Shown in pieces: positions 23,230 to 36,000 of a stretch of DNA of 64,000 nt; position 1 is the first letter of the stretch, and every line of letters starts with the position of its first letter. The notes under the pieces are model-generated. The model was not told where the DNA came from. It saw only the letters and a program-made list of their open reading frames with translations, and did no database searches. Both the position numbers and the translations under genes were made by a program. Source of the stretch: Rutidosis leptorrhynchoides (taxonomy: Eukaryota; Streptophyta; Magnoliopsida; Asterales; Asteraceae); NCBI RefSeq assembly GCF_046630445.1, contig NC_092338.1, positions 15,724,001 to 15,788,000 on the forward strand, given 5' to 3'.

Positions 23230-25510
23230 ATACTGTAATATGTATCATCAGTACACAATCTAGGATCCATAATTGGTTCGAATGTAGCATATATATGCAC
23301 ATATACTTCGTTTAATTAGACTGTATAGTTATAGTTATTTGCCACTACTCAACAATTAATTCTCATGACTAATTGAAGTGTCTTTCCGTCATATTTTGTG
23401 CACCCCAAAAACCAAAATCCATTTTTCCCAAAAGAAAACCCTAGATTATTTGAACAATTAAGTTTTTCAATTAAATTCAACATTGAAAAATTAAATCAAT
23501 TGTTTAGAATGTACCTGTATTCAGTCTCATGATGCTATACGGAATTATTCTTGGATGTGTACATCTATGAGAATGTGGATGTAAGAGCATTCAGAGTGGG
23601 GGCTTCAATCGCGCCCCGTTTCACCCCTCAAGGCGGTCGCGACAGCTCCCCGGTCCCGTCGCCACTACCGTCGCCACCCACATGCTTTCATTCCTTATTC
23701 TTTTTCTTCTAGTTTCTCCTTTGCATTTTATTACTGTACGTCATGTTGATAATGAACTGAGAGATGAATTAAAATAAAATATGATATGATTTGACTTTTT
23801 ATTTTTCTTCTTCAAGGTCTGCTTTAATAAAAATGGAAAAAATTCCAAATGTGTAGGTCTAATCTAACATGGGTGATAAAGTGATTGGGCTCAAGGAAAA
23901 TGGGCTTACACTACTAAGCAGTGTTGCAAAAGTCGGCCGACTTAGTCGACGCGTCAACCGACGCGTTGTCTTTTAGGCATGACCGATGCGTCAACGGTAA
24001 AAAGTCGGTCCACTGTAAAAAGTCGGTCAAAGTCGGAAAAGTTGGTCAAAGATGGTCATAGTCGGTCAGAGATGGTCAAAGTTGGTCAATTTTCATATAA
24101 TATTATATAAAATTTGTAATATTGTTAATCATTATTAATTGTTCCTGTTTATTGTAAATGTAGTTTATATATTTTAAGATTCGATTTTTATATAATATTA
24201 TATATTATATATAGATATATATTTAATAAAATCATTGATGGGACTATCACCGGTTTTAATATAATATATATTTAATAATATTATATAAAAATTGTAATAT
24301 TGTTAATCACGGTTTTAATCCTCCTCCGACGAGTACTATCACTGGTGATGGGACTGAAAACGGTTCGACTTTTTCGTTCAAGGCTTGTGCGGGAGACGTC
24401 GTCGGTTAATGAGGTTTGACTTTGGTCGTTAGTTAGTAGTTTATCCTTTTTGTTACTTTATTCGGTTTATGTCCTTGATTGTAGAGTGTATGTCGCATTG
24501 TTCGTTGAATTTCGACAGTGCTTGAGTTTAGTTAGCTGTAATGTGCGGTTTTGTCGTTAGTTTTAGTTTTCTGCTCTCGAGCACTCACCACGTTTGTTCT
24601 TGTTTCTTGTTTTTTTTTTTTTTCTCTTTTTAAGAAAAAGATTTGTTATAAAGTTTTTGTTTTTTCGCTAAAAAAAATTGGCCTACTAGTCCCGGCTACG
24701 CTAAAGTCAGTGAAAATTTTGATAAACATCGATCAACTTTTTTCAAGGATCACCAAAAAACGTGGTTTTTTTCATCAGTTTGTGGGGAAATAGAGAAGTG
24801 GGTAATGATCATGATTGTTAAATTGAAAGAAAAATATATATAAAAAAAAAAAAAAAAAAGCTTGCGCTGTACTTTGTGGAAAAAAATTGGCCTAACAACG
24901 TCCACATAGTTCTTTGATATTAATCCTGAAATAATAAAGTGTGAGCATGAGTACCTAAATACCGAAATCGAACCGGTATCGTACTGAACCGGTACCGACC
25001 GAAAATACACAGTACGGTATTCGGTTTTATATTTTAGTGAATTCGGTATTCGGTATTAAGCGGTACGATACCGGTATCTACTGGGTTTTGTACCGGTACC
25101 GAAAGTGTAAAGGCTTTATTTTTCGTCCATATTTAACGTTATATATTTGTTGAATATATAAGATATAACGATAACTATTACTCGTAATAATTACTCCGTA
25201 TATACTTAAACCTTATTCCTTTTTTCTTGAAATGCGAAGTAATTCATGTATATATGAAACACTTATAAGTATATGTACATATATAATACTCGGTCTAAGC
25301 ATCACAAATGAAGATGTTAAGACTATATCATGACTGCTTTGTACACTTACATATCACTAACTATTGGATGTTCTAGCTTCTATTTAACCAATGCCAGCTC
25401 TTGATAATAAAATCATAATATTCTTTACAAACTGTTATGTCGATAATTTAGTTTTCAAAATATTGTTTACATATGTTCTGTCGATGTCGACATTTAAGAC
25501 TTGAAGTAGC
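23230..25510. other. Intergenic region with segmental and repeat copies
   Basis: There is no supported gene. About 23330-23760 matches the tails after the other receptor copies (28255-28750; 42920-43043 continuing at 47996-48360). About 23930-24080 is a TCGGTCAAAGT-rich stretch. A block at 24308-24660 recurs at 29580-29930 and is an unclassified repeat. The upstream receptor block recurs at 24681-25130. About 24960-25100 is rich in CGGTA/ACCGG units. Confidence 0.55.
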
Positions 25511-26650
25511 TGTTGGAAATATGTTCTCGGGTTGGCTAATGGTTTGACCGTGATACATATATCCTGAAGGTATGCCCATGACATTAAATAATACAAAGTT
25601 CATTTATCCTATTCGGTCACACAAAGGCCAATCGTAAATTGTTCGACATACTTTCTAATAGGAAATTAATTTATTAAACATTTGTTAATGGTTTTAATAA
25701 ATTAAATAAGTTTTGAGATTAATATAATTAATTAGTTAATAAGTTAACTAGTAATTAATTATACATGTGCAAGTATTATGTAGTTAGTGTATATACATAT
25801 ATTTTATATATATGCAGAAGCATGCTACTGGAAAAGTGAACCCACATGGGTAAAAGAAAAGCACTCTTGCTTTTTAAGTCACCTAGACATGCATTCTTGT
25901 AATTTATGCATTATCGTCTAATCTCACTACTTCCGGGATCCCTTTTTCTCTCTACTACAAGAACACAAAACAAAACAATAAAACAAAAACAAAATAATTG
26001 ATATCATAGAAGTGGTTCGGTGATCTTGAAACAGAGAAGAAAGGATTCGTGAAGGTAGAAGGTATAGGTCGAACAAGGTTGGAACTTTGGGTGTTTGCCG
26101 TTTAGAGTAACTCTCCTATGGGTTCTCTACAAGCTAAGAATTTCAAGAAAGACTACAAAGGTTGTAATCTAACCTCTTCTTGTTCAATTTATATTTTATT
26201 TGCTAAAAGTTTTGTACATGGGTCCTTGGGAGAGTATGATTTTGTAAAAAAAAATTAAATTGCTTCCGCTAGCTTTGTGTTTGTATCATACTCCAACAAG
26301 TGGTATCCGAGCCATCTTGTACAAGTTTTAGCAAACTTTTCTTATGATAATAAGTTTTGATGAATGTGTTATGCATGATACTTGGAGATGATTATGCATA
26401 ACGAACATGCAAAACTATTATCATGATTTGTGTTTTTATGTTTCCTAAATAATATTTGAATCTTGGGTTTTGGCAAAATGTTAAATGGTTAATCTCATTT
26501 TAAAAGTTATTTTTTCAGCTTGAACAGTCTGTCTTTCATGGACTGTTTCGAGGCTTTAAACTCCATATTTTTGTATGAGGCTAATTTCATTTGAAAGCTA
26601 ACTGAAAGAACTTAAATTTGAAAAAAAAAATCATCGAAAACGGATTAGAA
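25511..26650 (+). mobile_element. LTR retrotransposon fragment: 5' LTR, primer site and leader
   Basis: An LTR of about 788 bp (25511-26298) begins TGTTGG and ends CCAACA, and is followed at once by AGTGGTATCCGAGCC, a tRNA-Met-type primer-binding site, and about 350 bp of leader. No coding region or second LTR follows; the sequence passes into receptor-kinase exons. The terminal motifs suit Ty1/copia. It is a broken fossil in sense orientation to the kinase. Confidence 0.7.
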
Positions 26651-26659
26651 ATAGTACAG

Positions 26660-28017
26660 TTATGGAAGCAGATGTTTTTGACCTACCGTTGTTCAGTTTC
26701 TCCCTATTGCTCACAGCAACCAACAACTTCTCAGAAGAAAATAAGCTTGGTGAGGGTGGTTTTGAACCGGTGTATAAGGTACTAGCTAGTCTTCAAAAAA
26801 AAAAATATGATAAAGCTTTAAATTAATTAATACAAAACAATGAAAGAAAACTCGTATAAACCTGATCGAAGGGATTTTTGGAAGACGGGCAAGAGGTTGC
26901 GGTGAAAAGGCTCTCTAGATGTTCAAATCAGGGAGTTGAAGAGTTCAAGAACGAAATTTTATTCATTTCAAAGCTTCAACATCGGAATCTTGTCAAGATA
27001 CTAGGATATTGTATCCAAGGGGAAGAAAGACTATTAGTTTATGAGTACATGCCCAACAAAGGCCTCGACTTGTATATATATAGTAAGTCATGTAAGATCA
27101 TATCTCATGTGTTCACAAGTTTAGAACACGGCCTCATGATTTATCAATATATATTTTGCAGAAGACAAAAGCAAAAAACTCGAGTGGCCACAACTATTCC
27201 ATATTATCAATGGGATCGCACGAGGTTTACTTTATCTTCATCAAGATTCTCAACTACGTATTATACACAGAGACCTCAAAGCTGCCAACATATTGCTTGA
27301 TCGTGAGATGAACCCCAAGATATCAGATTTCGGTACTGCAAGAACCTTCATTGGAGATGACGCCAAAACAACAACAAAACGATTGGTTGGAACATAGTAA
27401 GCTCTTTTATAAAGGATTTTACGTATAATATATTTTTATGAAGATGTTTATAGTTTTACATAACTCATACTTTGATACAGTGGATACATGTCCCCAGAAT
27501 ACGCAGGGAATGGGATCATCTCCATAAAATCAGATATTTTCAGCTTTGGCGTTATACTGTTAGAGGCTGTGAGTGGGATGAAAAATAGAGGATTTTGTCA
27601 TGCAGCGCACAGCCAAAACCTTCTTGGACATGTAAGATTAATAAAGTCCTTGTTTGAATCTTAACAATCCGATTATATATGTTGCTTGTTGGGTTGCCTA
27701 AATTTATAACAAATTTGTAGGCTTGGAAGCTCTATAAAGAAGGGAGTGTGTTGGAACTGTTTAATGTATCTTCGCTCAAGTCAAATCAGATATCAGAAGT
27801 ATTACGGTCGATCCAAGTTGGTTTACTCTGTGTTCGGCACAGCCCAGATGATAGACCCAACATGTCCGAGGTGATTGCAATGTTGAGTGGCAAAGGCCGA
27901 TTGGCAGAACCAAAACAGCCTGGTTTCTTTATAGAACAGAATTGTGAGAGTTCAACTGCAGTGGTAACACCAATCACAAACAACGATGTCACATTTACAA
28001 CTTTAGAGGCTAGATAA
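26660..28017 (+). CDS. Ectodomain-less S-domain kinase copy (RLCK-like), next to an LTR
   Basis: Only exons 3-7 of the receptor gene are present: 26660-26778, 26872-27082, 27162-27396, 27481-27631 and 27721-28017. No signal peptide, lectin, PAN or membrane exon lies upstream; LTR leader is there instead. An ATG at 26662 is in frame and the exons from it stay open for 336 aa, so a cytoplasmic kinase could be made. Lys51 in AVKRL, HRD 145-147 and DFG (DFGTA) 165-167 are kept. The glycine loop reads GEGGFEP, where both sister genes have GEGGFGP, which may weaken ATP binding. The C-terminal TTLEAR matches the intact copies. It may be a pseudogene or a chimeric gene driven from the LTR; sequence alone cannot decide. 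Confidence 0.75.
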
Positions 28018-30054
28018 ATACTATCAGTAAAAAATATAGGTTCCATAATTCGTTCTAATGCACCATATATGCATAAATACTTGGTTTAATTAGACTATAT
28101 ACTAACGAACTTAAATTTTTGACTGCTTTCTTAAACCATCTTTTGAAGTGGTAATATTTTTTTTTTGTGTACAAAGAAAAACTAGTGTAATTTAAATTAA
28201 AATATGGAGTTGTATTCTTCCTATCTCATATGTCATTTTTGTTGTCTGAGACCTGATAGTTACTTATTTGCCGCTATTCAAAAAATCATTCTCATGATAT
28301 TTGTTGCAGCCCTAAAAACCAAAACCTAATTCTCTCTCAAATACTGTACTTTGCTCCCAAAAGAAACCCTAGATTTCACCTCATTCGAATTACAGATTCA
28401 CAGGTTTGTCTGGAAATTATATTAGGGTAACGGGTTTATTATTTAATTTTTACCAAATGTATTGTGTATTTGAACAATTAAGTTTTTCAATTAAATTCGA
28501 TTGAGAAATGAAATCAATTTGTTTAGAATGTACCTGTATTCAGTCTCATGATGTTACATATGTAGATATATGATAGTGAAAATGTGGATGTAAGAGCATG
28601 CAGACTGGGGCTTCAATCGGGCCCCATTTCACCCCTTGACGCCGTCGCGGCAACTACCGTCGCCCCCGCGACTTGCTTTCCATTCCTTATTCTTTTTCTT
28701 TTCGTTTTCCCTTTGATTCTTTTGTAAGCCTTGTTGATGATGACCTGATCTGAGACATTATTTATGGAGACGATACTTTTTTTTTTTTTTTTTTTAATAC
28801 ATGTACACTTAATTACCTATTTACCTTTAATTATACTTACTTTAATAATATAAGTTTAACTTTCCAGGAATATAACTGTAATTTTTAGAGACAAAAGTGT
28901 ACATGGATCAATAATTGGTGTGTTAGAATCACCTACCAGACATAATTACAGAAATGGTCATGTGGTTTGTTTAAATTTACACTTTTAATAACTTTACTTT
29001 TTTGAAAGAGGAGTATAAAGTTTTGTTAAAGTTGTTGTACGTGGTCACTTGATGTCGTTGTATCTGTTAGCTTATGTTTAGTTTTCTTTTTTATATATAC
29101 AATTACTTGTCTTTAAAATAAAAAATATTTCTTAATACAAAATAATATTATATTATATTACTTATTACAAACATTTTAATACGTTATTCAATCATGATTG
29201 TTAAAAATTATTTTTAAAGTCTAGAAATTCGCGAGTCTTAAACTACAAAAACACATCAAACAAAGTCATAATTACAATTGTAGAAGTTGTCTGGTAAAAA
29301 AAATATGATTCTAAAGCTAAAGGTAAGGGAAAAGATAAAGGGAAAAAAAAAAAAAGTTGGCATTGGATAATTCATTTTGTTTGCCGAATAATTACATCAA
29401 ACAAAGTCTTAATCTAAAAAACACAGCAGACAAAGTCATAATTACAGTTGTTTGCCGAATAGCAGTGATGATGGTGGAGATGGAGGTGCAAGCCAAAAGT
29501 TGATAAAAGATGCACAAGTGGTCTAACGTGGGCTCAGGATCAGGGCGATCGTTAGGAAGGGGGCTTTTTCCGAGGAGTTTAAAAAGCAAGGTCTTAATCC
29601 TCCTCCGACGGGTATTATCACCATGGATGGGACTGGAAACGTTTCGACTTTTTCGTTAAAGGCTTGTGCGGGAGATGTCGTTAGTTAATGAGGTTTGGCT
29701 TTGGTCGTTAGTTAGTAGTTTGTCTTTTTTGTTACTTTATTGTATGTCGTATTGTCCGTTGAATCTTGGTAGAGTTTGAGTTTAGTTAGCTTTTAGTGTC
29801 CGGTTTTGTCGTTAGTTTTTATTTATGCCTTCGAGCCCTGACCACGTTTGCTTCTTATTTGTTGTTTTTCTTTTTCTCTTTCCAAGAAAAAAAATTGTTA
29901 TAAAATTTTCGTTTCTTCCCGCAAAACAAAATAAAAAAATTGGCCTACTAGTTGAAATTGCAAGGTAGTTTGACCCGGCTAGGCTAAAGTCGGTGAAAAA
30001 ATTGATCAACGGCGATCAACTTTTTCAAGGATCACCAAAAAACGCGGATTTTTT
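28018..30054. other. Intergenic region, duplicated tails and repeats
   Basis: I see no gene. About 28255-28750 is the duplicated downstream tail (GGGGCTTCAATCGGGCCCC near 28605). A long poly-T tract lies at about 28776-28797. About 29580-29930 repeats the unclassified block seen at 24308-24660. The receptor upstream block starts at about 29942 and is cut at 30054 by the copia element. Confidence 0.55.
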
Positions 30055-33000
30055 TGATGGATTTCAATACATAAACAAAGTCACAAACCCATTTTGTTAC
30101 ATATAAATTCGTGTGTATATGTATATATAAAGCGGAAGCAATTTCAAGTTTATGCATGTAAAGTTTAACCCTTTAAATTTGAAATCCATTAAAGATCTAG
30201 TCTTGAAAATACACTTAAATGTAAATAGAGCTAGTTAGATGTTTATACCTACTCCAAAATGGAGGTGAAGAACTAGGATGAAGAAGATGATGTAGATGAA
30301 GAAAACTTCTAACTTGAAGCCTCAAATCTTTGATACCCACAAGCAATAATCAACACCCAAGACTTGGTTAGGATTTTAGACACTTAATTACTTGCAAAAA
30401 TCAACCAAGAATCCCTTGAAGAAAGGAGAGGAAATTGCAAGTATTATTTTCAAAATGCTAGAGTCAAAGAGTGTGTTAAAGTTGCACCAATGCATGTGTA
30501 TTAGTCATAATTATATGGAGTAATCAAGGAAGGGTGGTTGGCACCTAGGAGCCTTCAAAAAAATGGCCCCCCACCCCTTCCATTTATTTTATATCTTATT
30601 ACATATTTATAAAACATACATGCATTTAGTTGTAAGTATTTTATTTTATAAGCCTTTTATAAAATAAAATGCAACACACATATGTTACATACACTTTATA
30701 TTATTTATAACCTATATAAATAATATACAACATGTAGTAACTTATAATTATCCAAATAATTATATCTAGCATTTATTTTAGAAAACCAATTTCTAAAATT
30801 CAAGTGTCGTGTATTTGCTTTAATGATCCGATTGTCAAAACAAATACATAAAGTGTTGATAGCTTGTTATTGGGTATGACCCGACTTGGATCACAACATG
30901 TAAGCCACATTAATTTATTATGTCTCTCGGGCACAAGAAAATCCTTCAATCTCCCACTTGCACGAGAAACATAAGGAATTAATGCAAGTGACAGATACCA
31001 CCTAACGACCGTCCATCACCCCCAACATGTTATGACTTAGTGCCATTCAATAACATCATCCCTTTCGAGTTTCCATTTCGAATATGATTTAGGTGAATCT
31101 TTCAATATATCCTTTTGCCCTAGATGTCATGTTAAATCCAAGAGACATAGAATGATCACTCTCTTATAGATTTAACTTTGTCAGGCCTTAGACATCTGAC
31201 TCTCAACGAATAAGAGGGACAAATTCCATCTTGACTACATACGTCCTAGACATTACACTTCGTACCATACCTGAAACCTCCCTTATGTACTACCATGTTT
31301 CAGAATAGCGAAGGAAAGAATCAAGGCACAATATTCGGTGAATATCTGAACCCAATATGTGTCTCAGGTCAGAGGATATAATGATATTCTCCTTTACTCA
31401 AGATTACATGTGATCAACCACAAAGGTTCCATATAGTAATCTTGAGAGCGGGTCTTCCAATATTTGTGTCCCACAAATATCTATGAACCTTGGTTGCAAC
31501 CTTGCCCTACATTCACCATTTGAATGTTAACCAATCCAAGTTCATAATAGTCTAGACCTCACACTTGTTCCCACAAATGTGATCAACTACGGAATTTAGA
31601 ATAATAATTTATTCATGGATAAAATATGCTAAATTGGAACATGACTCATAATTTAAATTAATACCATAATTATATTAATGAGTTTGAACTAATTCGTTCC
31701 GTTACAATACATAAAGTAGATCAATTCCAATCACTAGAATGTCGAAGCCCTAATGCACAAACATGTCCCTCATGTTTTGGCCCATGTAAAAGCTTCGTGA
31801 GTGGATCCGCAACATTTTGATCTGTGTGAACTTTGTGAATACATATCTTTCCCTTTTCAACCTCATCCCTAATGTAGTTGAATCTCCGCTCAATGTGACG
31901 AGTCTTTTGATGAGCACGAGGTTCCTTGATTTGAGCAATCGCACCCTCGTTGTCACAAAAGATCTCAAGAGGGTCCTGAATGGAAGGGACCACTCCTAAG
32001 TCGTCGATGAATTTCTTCATCCATGCAGCTTCCTGAGCTGCCAATGAGGCGGCAATGTACTCCGACTCTGTAGTGGATAACGCAACAACTTCCTGTTTCG
32101 CACTCTTCCAAGAGACCGCACCACCATTTAACATGAATACATAACCGGATTGTGACCGAGAGTCATCTCGATCAGTTTGGAAACTCGCGTCCACGTAACC
32201 TTTTACAACGAGTTCCTCCTCACCAGACCCATATATTAGAAACATATCCTTAGTCCTTCTAAGGTATTTCAATATACATTTAACCGCAGTCCAATGACTA
32301 TTTCCTGGGTTATTCTGGTATCTACTTGTCAAGCTTAGAGCGCATGACACATCCGGTCTAGTACATATCATTGCATACATGATAGACCCAATAGCAGATG
32401 CGTATGGGACTTTCTTCATTCTCTCTTGTTCATCTTTCGTGGTAGGACACTGAGATGAACTGAGAACGGTTCCTCTTTGAATAGGTACCAAACCTTTCTT
32501 AGAGTTTTCCATCTTGAACCTTTTCAAGACCTTATCAATGTATGTACTTTGACTTAAGCCTATCAATCTCTTGGATCTATTCCTATAGATTCCAATCCCC
32601 AATATATATTGTGCTTCTCCAAGATCCTTAATGGAGAAGCAACTTTTTAACCAAGTTTTGACCTCTTGCATTGTGGTTATATCATTCCCAAATAATAATA
32701 CGTCATCCACATATAGCACAAGGAACATTATGGAGCTCCCACTAGCCTTCTTGTATACACAAGCTTCATCACCATTTTTAATAAAGCCAAATTTCTTTGC
32801 CTCTTCATTAAAACGATGATTCCACATTCTCGATGCTTGTTTCAACCCATAGATTGATTTCTTTAACTTGCATACTTTTTTAGGATTTTTCGGATCGACA
32901 AAACCTTCGGGCTGTGCCATATAGACATCTTCCTCAAGATATCCATTTAGGAAAGCGGTTTTGACATCCATTTGCCAAATTTCGTAATCATAATGAGCAG

Positions 33001-36000
33001 CGATGGCAAATAATATCCTAATAGACTTTAGCATTGCCACAGGCGAGAAGGTCTCATCATAGTCAACCCCTTGAGTTTGAGTGAAACCCTTTGCTACAAG
33101 TCTAGCTTTGTATGTATCCAAGTTTCCATGTATGTCGGTTTTCATCTTGAAAATCCACTTGCAATCAACTAGCTTAGAGCTAGGAGGTTGCTCAACAAGT
33201 TCCCAAACTTGGTTTTCATACATGGATTGCATCTCGGCGTTCATGGCTTCCTGCCATTTATCTTTATCTATCCTTGATAAAGCATCTTTGTAGTTTGTCG
33301 GTTCATCCAAATCAACCGTATAGCAACCATCCACGAGAAACCCATATCTCTCGGGAGGATTACTAATCCTACTAGATCTTCGAACGTCTTGTGTACCTTG
33401 ATCATCCACTTGATCATTTTCAGCATCCTCATGTTGAGTGCTAGTGTCAACCAATTGTGTATCATCGGCTTGATCTTGTACCTCTACAAGATCTATTTTT
33501 CTTTCACCATCACCTTCCATAAGGAACTTGGTTTCAAGGAATTCCGCTTTCCGAGCTACAAATACCGTTTGCTCGGATGGATCATAGAAGTAATATCCCA
33601 TGTCATCTTTGGGATATCCTATGAAGATACACTTTGTGGATCGAGCATGTAGCTTATTTGCTACATAACGCTTAGGATAAGCTTCACATCCCCATACTTT
33701 CAAGTATGAAAGAGAAGGAGGTTTTCCAAACCACATCTCATGAGGAGTTCGTTCCACTTTCTTGGTTGGGGCCATATTTAAAATACGAGCCGCGGAGCTT
33801 AGACAATAACCCCAAAATGATAGAGGTAACGAGCTTCTAGCCATCATAGATCGAACCATATCCATTAGGGTTCGGTTCCTCCTTTCGGATACTCCATTAA
33901 GTTGGGGTGTTCCGGGTGGAGTAAGTTGTGAGATGATCCCACAACTCCTAAGATGATCTTGGAAGGCATCGCTTAGGTATTCACCTCCTCTATCGGTACG
34001 AAGTACCTTGATTGTCCTATTGAGTTGATTTTGTACTTCGTTTTGATATTCTTTGAATGCTTTAAACGTTTCGTCCTTGTGTCTTAGTAAATAGACATAT
34101 CCGAAACGACTAAAGTCATCAATGAAAGTAACAAAGTATCTTTCACCATTCCTAGTTATGGGTTTAAAGGGTCCACATACATCCGAATGTATTAAACCCA
34201 ATAAATCTTTAGCCCTTTCATGAGTGCCTTTGAAAGGTGCTTTAGTCATCTTGCCTTGTAAACAAGATTCACATACATCAAACGAATCCATTTCATTTGA
34301 TTTCAAAAGTCCATTCCTTTGAAGTGTATGCATTCGGTTCTTGTTTATATGTCCAAGGCGACAATGCCATAAATAGGAATCACTCAAATCCCTTTTGAGT
34401 TTCTTGGTGCTAGTATGGTATATTGAGCTATTAGATGATGCATCATCATGAACCAATTCATAAATTCCATTTGAAGGCGTAGCCTTGAAATAGAATATAT
34501 CATCTTTAGAAAAATGGATATCATTATCAATAAAATTAACATTGAAACCACATTGTCTTAAGCGAGAAATAGAAATAATGTTTCGACATAAATCCGGTGC
34601 ATACAAAACATTTTCTAAAATAAGCTCCAATCCACTTGGAAGCTTCAAAACAAATTCTCCTTGAGCTTTAACATGCACCTTTGCACCATTGCCCATATAG
34701 AGACTTGATGTTCCCGCTTTATGATCACTTCTTTTGAACCCCTGCAAAGAATTGCAAATATGAGTTCCACATCCCGTGTCTAATACCCATGTATTAGAAG
34801 AAGTAATACTAAGCTCTATATATACCATATATATATTACCTGAGGTTTGCCCTGCATCCCTCTTGTCCTTCAACTCTTTAAGATAGACCGGACAGTTTCG
34901 TTTCCAATGACCCATCTCACCGCAACCGAAACATGGGTCTTCCTTGGGGTTTGCCTTCTCGGCTACCTTTTGCTTCTTGGCCTTGTTGATGGTTGGGGTA
35001 ACCATCTTCCCCTTCCCTTTGCCTTGATGGACGGGTCCTTTTCTCTTAGCCACCTTTGGCTTAGAGGTGTTACCTTTAGACCCACCTTGATCGATTGCTA
35101 ACACGGGTAAAGCTCTTTTACCCATGCTTGTTTCCGCCGTCCTAAGCATACCATGAAGCTCACCTATGCTCTTATCCATCCCATTCATGTTGTAATTAAT
35201 TACAAATTGATCAAACCTCTTTGATAGGGAGTTAAGGATAAGATCGGTGGCTAACTCATTAGATATGTTAAGGTTGAGACGGTTAGCACGATCGATAAGG
35301 CTTTTCATCTTAAGTACATAAGATGAAACCGATTGGGATTCGTCCATACGACAAGCATGAAGCGCCCGAACCGTTTCGAAACGCTCAACACGTGCTTGTT
35401 GGAGAAACATCTCCTTCAATTGTGTTATCATGTCGTAAGCGCTATGATGCTCGAAATCCTTTTGGAGTTCGGGTATCAGTCCCAAGCATTAAGCATGAGA
35501 CTTGAAGGGAGTCGTGGCAATACTTATCGTAAGAGGCCATTGCCTCCACATCACTCTCATCCGGTTGGTCGGGAATGGGGTCCTCAATCACATACATTTT
35601 ATCCTCTTGTTTGAGGACAATCCGAAGATTGCGGAACCAATCCATAAAATTTGTATGGTTGAGTTTGTCTTTCTCGAGGAGAGACCGTAACGATAGGTTG
35701 TTAAAGTTAAGTGGTGCGTTGTTCATGTTGTTGTTGTTATTAGCGGCCATCTACAAAATTCAACAAAGTTCTTTTAAGTATCGATTTGGATTTAATAAAC
35801 AATACCCTTTTAATTTGTTTTATTAAATATTAGAATCCAACGGTAAATCAAATTTCGGTTAGGTGACCTTTATCCCGTCATTTGATTTAGCTAGGTAGTC
35901 ATAATGACAATTGCAATCCTTTTGCAACTTCTAAGTTATGGGATCATGCAATCCTTTTGCATGGCATATTAATCCCATCAACGCCTATTTGTTCCTCATG

